From the NCBI GenBank assembly GCA_037142915.1, contig JBAWZR010000006.1, forward strand, positions 1 through 29,636: DNA of 29,636 nt, given 5' to 3'. The position numbers were made by a program, and so were the translations under genes. Below are positions 23,659 through 29,636 of this stretch, piece after piece. Source of the DNA: JBAWZR01 sp037142915. GTDB taxonomy: Bacteria > Patescibacteriota > Minisyncoccia > Moranbacterales > UBA1568. The notes below the pieces were generated by a model that worked only from the letters and a program-made list of their open reading frames with translations, was not told the origin of the DNA and did no database searches. Position 1 is the stretch's first letter. Each line of letters begins with the position of its first letter.

Positions 23659-24105
23659 ATGAAAACACTCGCGATCAACAAACGGGCCAGTTTTGACTAT
23701 ACGCTTCTCGACAAATACGAGGCGGGTTTGGTGCTGTTCGGACACGAGGTGAAGTCCGTCAAAACAGGACATCTGAGCCTCAAAGGGAGTTTTGTGACGG
23801 TGCACAATGGCGAACTGATGCTGACCAACGCCTTCATCCCGCCCTATAAGTATGCCGGCGAACTCCCGCACTATGACCCGACCAGACCACGCACACTCCT
23901 CCTCAAGAAATCCGAGATCCGCTCCCTGATAGGCAAAGTCCGCGTGAACGGCTTGACACTCGTACCGCTTTCCGTGTACACTAAGAAGCGACTACTGAAG
24001 CTCTCTTTTGCCGTGGGAAAAGGTAAAAAAGACTTTGATAAACGCGCCGATATCGGCAAAAAAGACGCGAAACGGCGAATCGACCGCGCTCTCAAGAGTG
24101 CATGA
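23659..24105 (+). CDS. smpB: SsrA-binding protein SmpB
   Basis: SmpB binds tmRNA and places it in the empty A site of stalled ribosomes. The 148 residues show the family pattern: NKRASFDYTLLDKYEAGLVL, GHEVKSVKTGHLSLKGSFV, NAFIPPYKYA and LPLSVYTKKRLLKLSFAVGKGKKDFDKR (in two parts). A basic C-terminal tail, DIGKKDAKRRIDRALK, folds into the mRNA path. It ends with TGA, evidence for the standard code. Its RNA partner ssrA begins 75 bases downstream on the same strand, and the transcript is probably leaderless. Confidence 0.97.
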   Translation: MKTLAINKRASFDYTLLDKYEAGLVLFGHEVKSVKTGHLSLKGSFVTVHNGELMLTNAFIPPYKYAGELPHYDPTRPRTLLLKKSEIRSLIGKVRVNGLTLVPLSVYTKKRLLKLSFAVGKGKKDFDKRADIGKKDAKRRIDRALKSA

Positions 24106-24180
24106 AAATTTCAAATAAAATGATTAGTTCTAAACAATCGCTTAGTCGGCACAGCAAGGATGGTTTGCTGCTCTGACCAA

Positions 24181-24573
24181 GGGGCTGCTTAGTTTCGACA
24201 GGAGGTTCTTTGACACTCTGCAAGCCGATCGCGAAGAATCGATCGAAAAACTCTTCTTCAATTCGATAAATGCAAACTTTATCACCAAAGCCAAGAGCGC
24301 ACTCGCGCAAGCGTTTGCTCCCTCTTTTGCTTCCGCCCTGGCTTAATCGCCTTGGCCATCGAGCGCTCCACTCCTGCTAGAGCGACCTCGGTGTCATACT
24401 GCAGGAACATCCAGGCCTTCTCTCTTCTTTTGGCCGAAGATGAATTGCAAGAAGGGTTGAGAGAATGATTTTTGTCTATTTTTACCACTCTCTCGAAACA
24501 CCAAATATGACTACGCTTGAAGACGGGTGTTGAATATTCTCTTTGGACATGGGTGCGATTCCCATCAGCTCCA
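24181..24573 (+). ncRNA. ssrA: tmRNA
   Basis: Transfer-messenger RNA for ribosome rescue. The 5' GGGGCTG (24181-24187) pairs over seven positions with CAGCTCC (24566-24572); the next base, A, is the discriminator and a full CCA is not encoded. The T arm is ATGGG-TGCGATT-CCCAT (24549-24565). The tag reading frame runs from GCA at 24272 to TAA at 24344-24346. It encodes 24 residues starting ANFITKAK and ending PSFASALA. This is much longer than the 10-residue tag of E. coli, but the Ala-Leu-Ala end fits ClpXP recognition. The resume codon is set by the GCAAAC match to known tags and by the ALA-stop end. I see no strong promoter between smpB and ssrA, so cotranscription is likely. A T-rich run follows the 3' end. 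Confidence 0.95.
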
Positions 24574-24599
24574 CTGTTTTTTGTTTTTTTATTTGTAGT

Positions 24600-25148
24600 A
24601 TGCGTCGCAGACGATACCGCCGACCACAACCCAAGCCGACTATCTCTCTCAAGACTCGGGTCAACGAAATGATTCGCGTGCCGGAGGTTTTTTTGATTGA
24701 TTCTGAGGGTGTAAGTCACGGCGTTCTCCCGATCGAAGAGGCATTGGCCCTGGCCAAAGCAGTTGAGCTGGACTTAGTAGAAGTCTCACCCAAAGCCGAA
24801 CCACCGGTCTGCAAAATCCTCAACTTCGGGAAATTCCAGTATCAGGTCGCCAAACAAGAACAGCACGCCAAGACAAAACAGAAGAAAATCGAGACCAAGG
24901 GCATCCGCATCGGTCTCCGTACCGACACTCACGATCTTGATTTCAAGCGTTCCCAAGCAGAGAAGTTTCTCAAGAAAGGTCAGAAAGTCAAAGTGGAAAT
25001 CGTACTCAAGGGACGCGAAAAATATCTCCCCGATCGAGCCCACGAAGCATTCGTCGCCTTCCTCCAGAGCATCCAGTTCCCCTACAAGACCGAAGAAGAG
25101 ATCAAACGATTCCCCGCCGGATTCCATACAACTATTGTTCCCGAATAA
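24600..25148 (+). CDS. infC: Translation initiation factor IF-3
   Basis: IF-3 binds the 30S subunit and checks start-codon pairing. The protein has 182 residues from the ATG at 24600. An upstream in-frame ATG lies inside the 3' end of tmRNA and cannot be the start. The N-domain has VNEMIRVPEVFLIDSEG, ALALAKAVELDLVEVSP and PPVCKILNFGKFQYQ. The linker is lysine-rich, and the C-domain contains KGIRIGLRTDTHDLDFKR and FLKKGQKVKVEI. Only 26 bases, mostly T, separate it from tmRNA, leaving no room for a Shine-Dalgarno site. It is the first protein gene after ssrA and is followed by rpmI and rplT. Confidence 0.97.
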   Translation: MRRRRYRRPQPKPTISLKTRVNEMIRVPEVFLIDSEGVSHGVLPIEEALALAKAVELDLVEVSPKAEPPVCKILNFGKFQYQVAKQEQHAKTKQKKIETKGIRIGLRTDTHDLDFKRSQAEKFLKKGQKVKVEIVLKGREKYLPDRAHEAFVAFLQSIQFPYKTEEEIKRFPAGFHTTIVPE

Positions 25149-25161
25149 CTTACTAGTACCT

Positions 25162-25228
25162 GTCATTGCGAACGAAGTGAAGCAATCCCCCGCTCAGAAA
25201 GAGATTGCCACGCTTCGCTCGCAATGAC
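25162..25228. repeat. Dispersed inverted repeat, copy C
   Basis: The left arm GTCATTGCGAACGAAGTGAA runs on to GCAATC. The right arm GATTGCCACGCTTCGCTCGC runs on to AATGAC. They are nearly perfect complements around about 15 bases. Copies A (7821-7911) and B (16762-16800) are of the same family. This copy lies between infC and rpmI and would form a long hairpin in their shared mRNA. Confidence 0.85.
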
Positions 25229-25267
25229 ATACCCATCATAAATTATCCATTTATTCTCAGTATTTTT

Positions 25268-25462
25268 ATGCCGAAACAGAAAACCAACAAAGCGGTCAGC
25301 AAGAAAGTCAAGGTCACCGGAAGCGGCAAGCTGATGCGTCGAACCACCGGACATAACCATTACAATAGTCACGAAACCGGAGCTGTCACTCGTTCCAAGC
25401 GTCGTGATCTCGGATTTTTCCCTGCCGATGGCAAGAACATCCAAGACGCTCTCAATATTTAA
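25268..25462 (+). CDS. rpmI: 50S ribosomal protein bL35
   Basis: The 64 residues begin MPKQKTNKAVSKKVKVTGSG and continue KLMRRTTGHNH, typical of bL35, with a basic core and the late motif RRDLGFFPADGKNI. The ATG at 25268 was chosen because the longer frame reads out of the repeat at 25162-25228. It lies between infC and rplT, the classic order. No ribosome binding site is visible; the upstream bases are T-rich. Confidence 0.96.
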   Translation: MPKQKTNKAVSKKVKVTGSGKLMRRTTGHNHYNSHETGAVTRSKRRDLGFFPADGKNIQDALNI

Positions 25463-25486
25463 TTATCCATTTATCCCTGCAATTGT

Positions 25487-25834
25487 ATGTCACGAATCAA
25501 ACGAGGCGTTTCCGCCCACAAACGACGAAAGAATGTACTAGCCGACACCAAAGGTTTCCGCTGGCGTCGAAAAACGAACTTCCGTGCTGCCAAGGAAGCT
25601 TTACTTAAGGCCGGCACATATGCCTACCGCGATCGCCGCAACAAAAAACGCACCTTCCGTGCGCTCTGGATCACCCGTCTGAACAACGCTCTCCGCTTGT
25701 ATGGCATCACCTACAGCAAGTTCATCGCCACCGAGAAGGAGAAGAACATCACGCTTGATCGCAAAGTGCTCTCGCAACTCGCCATGGAACATCCGAATAT
25801 CTTCAAAACTTTCATCGAGAAAGTACGCGGCTAA
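25487..25834 (+). CDS. rplT: 50S ribosomal protein bL20
   Basis: The 115 residues begin MSRIKRGVSAHKRRKNVLADTKGFRWRR (in two parts), with the long basic N-terminal helix that threads 23S rRNA. They continue AYRDRRNKKRTFRALWITRLNNALRLYGITYS (also split) and end in the globular domain. Length is standard. It is last in the infC-rpmI-rplT run and is followed 33 bases later by a strong terminator. Confidence 0.97.
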   Translation: MSRIKRGVSAHKRRKNVLADTKGFRWRRKTNFRAAKEALLKAGTYAYRDRRNKKRTFRALWITRLNNALRLYGITYSKFIATEKEKNITLDRKVLSQLAMEHPNIFKTFIEKVRG

Positions 25835-25867
25835 CAATCCATTTCGAACGATCTTTCTATAAAATAA

Positions 25868-25899
25868 TACCGTCACACTCCTGTGACGGTATTTATTAT
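25868..25899 (+). terminator. Intrinsic terminator after rplT
   Basis: Perfect 10-bp stem TACCGTCACA/TGTGACGGTA with loop CTCC, followed by a T-rich run. A/T pairs on both sides extend the stem. Confidence 0.85.
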
Positions 25900-25907
25900 T
25901 TTTAGTA

Positions 25908-26027
25908 TTACTTCTTAAAAAAGATTTTCCCTACCAACCGCTTCAATGCGACAAATGGCAGCCAGATCCAAATCGTTCTTCGAAGAAATTTATCAATGAG
26001 GTCGTTCCAATTCCAGCTAAAACCCAT
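25908..26027 (-). CDS. Small basic hydrophobic protein downstream of the HAD gene
   Basis: 39 residues from the ATG at 26027, starting MGFSWNWNDLIDKFLRRT. It continues with a hydrophobic stretch IWIWLPFVALKRL and a basic end VGKIFFKK. It probably lies along or across the membrane. It begins 10 bases after the HAD stop in the same direction and could be coupled to it. A longer form overlapping the HAD gene is open in the same frame but less likely. I do not recognise a family, and it may be a chance ORF. Confidence 0.4.
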   Translation of the reverse strand: MGFSWNWNDLIDKFLRRTIWIWLPFVALKRLVGKIFFKK

Positions 26028-26037
26028 ATATATTTCG

Positions 26038-26787
26038 TTATGAATTAATTTGACGGAGTACCGCCAGAGAAAGCGCATCATGATGAACAGCCGCAGCTGA
26101 GATATCATACACTACATCCTTTTTCTCCACGATCACCTGCCAACTCTCCTTGTCCGCAATTGCTTTGAGGTTCTGATTGGGATTGAAAGCGATCGGATGC
26201 TCAACGATCTCGAGAATACGCACATCCGACTCGGTATCACCCACCGCATACGAATCCTTGAATCCCAAATGTTGCTCGGCAATCACCTGTCGCGCCACGA
26301 GACTCTTATCTTTACTTGGCTCAAAAGTTGCAATACCCGTATACTTACCATTCGCATCTGTTTCATAGATACTCCCGAAGGCCTGATCGAATTTCAAATA
26401 TTCATTATTATATTCCTCAACTATTTCCTGAGGTGAACCCGAAATAGCCAAGATATAGTATTCCTGCTCACGCAGACGCTTGATAATAGCTTCCGCGAAA
26501 ATATAGGTACGGCGCTTATGGAAATCAATCACTTTTTTGCTCGCCTTTTTCACCGCATCAGACGAACAACCGCGAATATGTTCACTATATAGACCCACCA
26601 ACGCCTGGCGATAATTTTCGTATGTTCCCTGATGCTCCAGCCAGTCCGTGTATGTTTCGGTCAAAGTCTTACGGATTTCAGATGGGAAAACCTTCATCCA
26701 CACCAATTCATTGATCAATTCAAAATGGAGATTTTTGCGAAAAATCGTCCCATCAATATCGAAAATAGCAATCTTGTTTTTAGTCAT
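26038..26787 (-). CDS. HAD-IB family phosphatase (phosphoserine-phosphatase-like)
   Basis: Soluble phosphohydrolase of 249 residues from the ATG at 26787. HAD motifs: I IAIFDIDGTIF (nucleophile Asp10, acid Asp12), II ILAISGSP, III with Lys in PSKDKSLVA, and IV AVGDTESDVRIL. A helical cap lies between motifs I and II. This is the HAD subfamily IB pattern shared by phosphoserine phosphatases and related small-molecule phosphatases; the substrate is not readable. It follows the glycosidase gene by 33 bases. Confidence 0.88.
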   Translation of the reverse strand: MTKNKIAIFDIDGTIFRKNLHFELINELVWMKVFPSEIRKTLTETYTDWLEHQGTYENYRQALVGLYSEHIRGCSSDAVKKASKKVIDFHKRRTYIFAEAIIKRLREQEYYILAISGSPQEIVEEYNNEYLKFDQAFGSIYETDANGKYTGIATFEPSKDKSLVARQVIAEQHLGFKDSYAVGDTESDVRILEIVEHPIAFNPNQNLKAIADKESWQVIVEKKDVVYDISAAAVHHDALSLAVLRQINS

Positions 26788-26820
26788 ATACACTCATATT
26801 ACTCGCTCTTACGGAAAAAC

Positions 26821-27852
26821 TCAATGTCTCTGCTCAGAAAAAAGCGTTTTCGCGGTATCCCAGACTGATGGGTAGTTCTTATCCACCTTGAGCCAGTACC
26901 ACCACTCGGCGCCCCACAAATAGATATCCGAAACACCGAGCTGCCTGGCGTAATCAATATTTTCTACCAGTTTGTGTTCATCCATCGTGATGAATTGTTC
27001 ATCGAGCGATGTCGTGCCAATCCATCCGTTTGCCCAGGGTTCCGCCTGCAGCTCGATCACCATCAGATTATCCTGATGCGCGAATGTATGAATCAACCAT
27101 TTTTTGAAGAGGAAAAAATTCGGACCGAACGGATACGAAATATACCCAAATCTTCCATGCCACAAATTCCGATACAGCGTCGTACCAAACAAATCTCCTC
27201 GCTTGGCGGCATCATACCACCACGAAATTTCACCCGCATCCGACATGAGGATTGATCGAGTTGGGTCGGTACCTCGAACGATCGCGATTTCCCGATCGAG
27301 AAAATTCACATCAAGTGGCGGACAGATGCCGAATCGCTGGTCAAGAAAAGCTTCGTTTTCGACTTGCCATACTTTCACTTCCGGATGATTTTTGTACCGT
27401 TCCACCGTCGTCCGAATAAAATCTGAGAGGGATTGCTGACGTGCAGCCGTATCGTTTTGCAACCACGCAGGAATAAAACACTCCGGCCACCGTGGCACCC
27501 GCTGCCCCACAACCAAAATTACCTCAACATTCCTCTTAACAGATGCCTGCAGCTGCCAATCGAGTTCAGAAAAATTATACTGTCCAGGTGAAGTCTCGAT
27601 CCGATCCCAGTATACAGGCAAACGCACCTTGCGCACTCCAAGATCATCTAATAACGCTTCGTAGGTGACATGTGGATCCAAACCTAAGCCTTCGGCGTAC
27701 CGATCGGAATAGGTAATGCCAAGCGTAACCGGTTGGGTAGCGACTGGCTTCGCGAGATTAATCCAAATAAACACACACAAAAAAATACAAGCCAGCAAAA
27801 AGATAATTCCCGCTATCCACAAACCTATTTTTCTTACAATTCGTCTCAACAT
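26821..27852 (-). CDS. Membrane-anchored clan GH-A-like glycoside hydrolase
   Basis: Protein of 343 residues with an N-terminal membrane anchor (about 11-34) and an extracytoplasmic TIM-barrel domain. Early barrel strands read VRKVRLPVYWDRIETSPGQYNF, here split as VRKVRLPV (73-80) and YWDRIETSPGQYNF (81-94). This is the common start of clan GH-A families such as GH5, GH39 and GH42. The acid/base Glu is Glu167 in WQVENEAF. The nucleophile is Glu267 or Glu271 in VIELQAEPW. The last strand reads IYLWGAEWWYW. Linkage and substrate are unknown. The start ATG overlaps no neighbour, and the EamA-type gene stops 6 bases upstream, so they should be coexpressed. Confidence 0.8.
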   Translation of the reverse strand: MLRRIVRKIGLWIAGIIFLLACIFLCVFIWINLAKPVATQPVTLGITYSDRYAEGLGLDPHVTYEALLDDLGVRKVRLPVYWDRIETSPGQYNFSELDWQLQASVKRNVEVILVVGQRVPRWPECFIPAWLQNDTAARQQSLSDFIRTTVERYKNHPEVKVWQVENEAFLDQRFGICPPLDVNFLDREIAIVRGTDPTRSILMSDAGEISWWYDAAKRGDLFGTTLYRNLWHGRFGYISYPFGPNFFLFKKWLIHTFAHQDNLMVIELQAEPWANGWIGTTSLDEQFITMDEHKLVENIDYARQLGVSDIYLWGAEWWYWLKVDKNYPSVWDTAKTLFSEQRH

Positions 27853-27858
27853 AATCAA

Positions 27859-28836
27859 TTACGCCAACGAAGGGAGTGTCGTTAAGATAATCTGCGTCGC
27901 AAGCCAAATGCCTACACCGAACAAGGCAAAAGCTAACAACTTTCGCAGCCATTCCTGCCACGAAAACCGCTCCGGAAACACAGCAGGATACATGAAGGAA
28001 AAAACCTGAGCCAAGAGGAAAACGAACGCCAATCGTATACCTTCCATCGCCTGTACCAAAGCGACTGAACCCGTAAATATCGCACCATCGATTAAGAGAA
28101 GAGCTGCCCCGCCCAAAATTTTGTTCACGACAAAAAGCAAGCTCGTAACCGATGACTTCGCATGGGCGATATCTTCGTTCTTTTTAAATAAATCTCGCAC
28201 CGTTTCAAAAATTTCCTGTCGCCATGACGGTCTCAGGAGGAGCGACAACGCGCCAATAAAAAATCCGAGCCGCGACCAAACAATACTCGAAAGAAACGGT
28301 ACCTGCAAGAGAGTATATCCACCCTTCAGGGAGAGTTGCGCCAATGCCAAAAAAAGTCCCGAGAGTATTATTGGTCGCCATGGAATAATCACCTGTTCAT
28401 CACGAGCACCTCTTTCAAAGGCCATCAAAGAACCGCCAGCCAACAGCAATACGAAAACGCCACACCACACCCACAATGATTGACTCCCACCCGCCACGAG
28501 ACTGACTATGAAAACCGGCATAAAAATTCCTACTGAGCTCGCCACACTTACCAGAGGCGCTGTCAGCGACACCATCTGCTTTTGCACAGCCGTATAGAGA
28601 AATAACAAACCGTACAGATAAAAAACGCCCGACAGTATCGCGATACCACGGGCAAACCACGACAACGATGGTGCAACATCAAAAAAAGCGAACAGCAATG
28701 CAAAAAGACTCAGGAGTCCTGTGAGGAAAGCATATCCAGCCGGATGGATAATCCGTTTTGATGCTAGCAAAAAACGATCACCAATACTGGTAACGGCTGA
28801 CAAGAAGTATCCTCCCAGAGCCAAAGCAATCCACAT
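27859..28836 (-). CDS. EamA/DMT-type membrane transporter
   Basis: Polytopic membrane protein of 325 residues with about ten hydrophobic helices in two similar halves of five, as in the drug/metabolite (EamA) superfamily. The ATG at 28836 places the start MWIALALGGYFLSAV at the beginning of the first helix; a longer frame would overlap the upstream gene. The second half contains VNKILGGAALLLIDGAIFTGS and ALVQAMEGIRLAFVFLLAQV (the usual late glycine-rich helices). The substrate cannot be read. It lies between the glucosaminidase-like gene and the glycosidase gene, which hints at sugar or envelope metabolism. Confidence 0.8.
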   Translation of the reverse strand: MWIALALGGYFLSAVTSIGDRFLLASKRIIHPAGYAFLTGLLSLFALLFAFFDVAPSLSWFARGIAILSGVFYLYGLLFLYTAVQKQMVSLTAPLVSVASSVGIFMPVFIVSLVAGGSQSLWVWCGVFVLLLAGGSLMAFERGARDEQVIIPWRPIILSGLFLALAQLSLKGGYTLLQVPFLSSIVWSRLGFFIGALSLLLRPSWRQEIFETVRDLFKKNEDIAHAKSSVTSLLFVVNKILGGAALLLIDGAIFTGSVALVQAMEGIRLAFVFLLAQVFSFMYPAVFPERFSWQEWLRKLLAFALFGVGIWLATQIILTTLPSLA

Positions 28837-28846
28837 ATTTATTTTT

Positions 28847-29587
28847 TTATACTGCCAACACTTTACGATAATACCCATCGACGACACTCACCCATCGAGT
28901 GACGCCTGCCGGGTCATGTGCCGCGCAACTCGAACCGCATTTCCATACGAGCATTTTTTGAGGAGTCGTGAGGCCCTTCCGTACCAATTCATCGATACGC
29001 CCCGCCACGGCTGCCACTGCTTCGTCGGAATCCGAAAAACACGCATACCCATCTACCGAACCATTACCGCCCGCGCCCTTATACCCCCAATAATTATAGC
29101 AGTCACGACCGGATTTCCGTGGTGCGTGCCGCCCCCAATCACTCTCCTGTTTGGCGATACCCACAGTCAACGCTCTCGTCACCGGACTATACACCATCAA
29201 GGCGTCGGCCAGCGTCTGCATTGGAGTTTCTTTCAATAATTCCTGAAGCGCGGTTTTTCCTATTTCCGATGGAATCGCATCCAAAGCAACCGGCGCATAT
29301 CCCCGACCGGCACACGCACTGTCCGAAGAAGCGACAACCTGATCTGGCGCATTCTGAACCAACGATACACCCTCTTGACCAGAGAAAATCGCCTTCGCCC
29401 GACATTCCATCACTTGGGAAAATTCAACTGTCTGAGGATCATTTCTGGTCGTTTCCGCTTGCGATGAATGAAACTGACTGGCACTTATGACCATCAACCC
29501 ACACAACGCCACCCCAAAACTTCCGGACCATGAGTTTTTTCGACCGCTTCGTAAAGCATCGTCATCACCAACTATAAATTCTGTCAT
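28847..29587 (-). CDS. Exported N-acetylglucosaminidase-like (lysozyme-fold) protein
   Basis: 246 residues from the ATG at 29587; a GTG seven codons upstream is open. A hydrophobic segment (about 24-38, FGVALCGLMVISA) is a signal peptide or anchor. The C-terminal 110 residues resemble the lysozyme-fold glucosaminidase domain that cuts peptidoglycan glycan chains. Motifs include TVGIAKQESDWG, with Glu148 as likely catalytic acid, CYNYWGYKG, and GYACFSDSDEAVAAVAGRI. Cysteine pairs (163/183, 217/221) could form disulfides outside the cell. It starts the minus-strand run with the EamA-type and glycosidase genes. Confidence 0.7.
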   Translation of the reverse strand: MTEFIVGDDDALRSGRKNSWSGSFGVALCGLMVISASQFHSSQAETTRNDPQTVEFSQVMECRAKAIFSGQEGVSLVQNAPDQVVASSDSACAGRGYAPVALDAIPSEIGKTALQELLKETPMQTLADALMVYSPVTRALTVGIAKQESDWGRHAPRKSGRDCYNYWGYKGAGGNGSVDGYACFSDSDEAVAAVAGRIDELVRKGLTTPQKMLVWKCGSSCAAHDPAGVTRWVSVVDGYYRKVLAV

Positions 29588-29636
29588 AAAACAATAAAAC
29601 CCCCGCACCTGTTATTTCTGCGACTTAACCCCTGAA

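Noticed and set aside
24103..24105. Possible TGA recoding as in Gracilibacteria
   Set aside because: smpB ends at this TGA at the expected length, so TGA acts as a stop here.
24282..24719. Minus-strand ORF of 145 codons containing GADGNRTHVQ
   Set aside because: It is antisense to tmRNA and infC. The GADGNRTHVQ-type sequence is a familiar false protein read from the reverse strand of tRNA/tmRNA 3' ends.
1..29636. CRISPR arrays, tRNA genes, prophage or IS transposases
   Set aside because: I found no regularly spaced direct repeats, no tRNA T-arm outside tmRNA, and no transposase or integrase motif in any plausible frame.

Overview
The window looks like part of the chromosome of an uncultured bacterium of the Patescibacteria/CPR type, most likely Parcubacteria-like. 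This is inferred from gene content, not proven. The basis is a mid-GC genome of short, tightly packed genes, few clear Shine-Dalgarno sites, housekeeping genes with lineage-style extensions (bL32, NusB, SecD), and dispersed palindromic repeats between genes and inside lepA. TGA is a normal stop (smpB ends with it), so there is no sign of the recoded TGA of Gracilibacteria or Absconditabacteria. Nearly everything from 1 to about 19.8 kb is read on the minus strand.

Layout. 1-3.8 kb (minus): rpmF-nusB-rnc, a DUF1189-like membrane protein and a Ycf48/BNR-type lipoprotein, with a good promoter in front of rpmF. 3.8-6.3 kb (minus): a DUF1003 membrane protein and lepA, each with a recognisable promoter and lepA with a terminator. 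6.3-6.64 kb is gene-free but holds an orphan promoter and a strong terminator that could bound a small RNA. 6.6-11.5 kb (minus): a surface-polysaccharide block with a polyprenyl-phosphate glycosylphosphotransferase, a four-helix membrane protein, two GT4 glycosyltransferases and a Wzz-like chain-length protein. 11.56-11.95 kb: RNase P RNA with a near-consensus promoter. 12.1-19.8 kb (minus): pheT, pheS, tyrS, a SHOCT-like protein, secF and secD. SecD carries a parvulin-like insertion whose elements appear in circularly permuted order.

19.86-20.34 kb (plus) is the most unusual stretch. It is a self-contained transcription unit with a near-consensus promoter overlapped by a palindrome, two tiny translationally coupled ORFs (a 44-residue single-pass membrane protein and a 45-residue exported peptide precursor) and a strong terminator. 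20.3-23.5 kb: exodeoxyribonuclease III, a 111-bp inverted-repeat element, a possible gene remnant, a Prx5-type peroxiredoxin and an HtrA protease. 23.66-25.85 kb (plus): smpB, ssrA (tmRNA), infC, rpmI and rplT, joining trans-translation and initiation/ribosomal genes in one run. 25.9-29.6 kb (minus): an N-acetylglucosaminidase-like exported protein, an EamA-type transporter, a membrane-anchored clan GH-A-like glycosidase, an HAD phosphatase and a small membrane-associated ORF.

Together the genes serve RNA processing (rnc, rnpB, nusB), translation and ribosome rescue (lepA, rpmF, pheST, tyrS, infC, rpmI, rplT, smpB, ssrA), protein export and envelope quality control (secDF, htrA), and surface sugar synthesis or remodelling. 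All names rest on reading motifs by eye; no database search was run.
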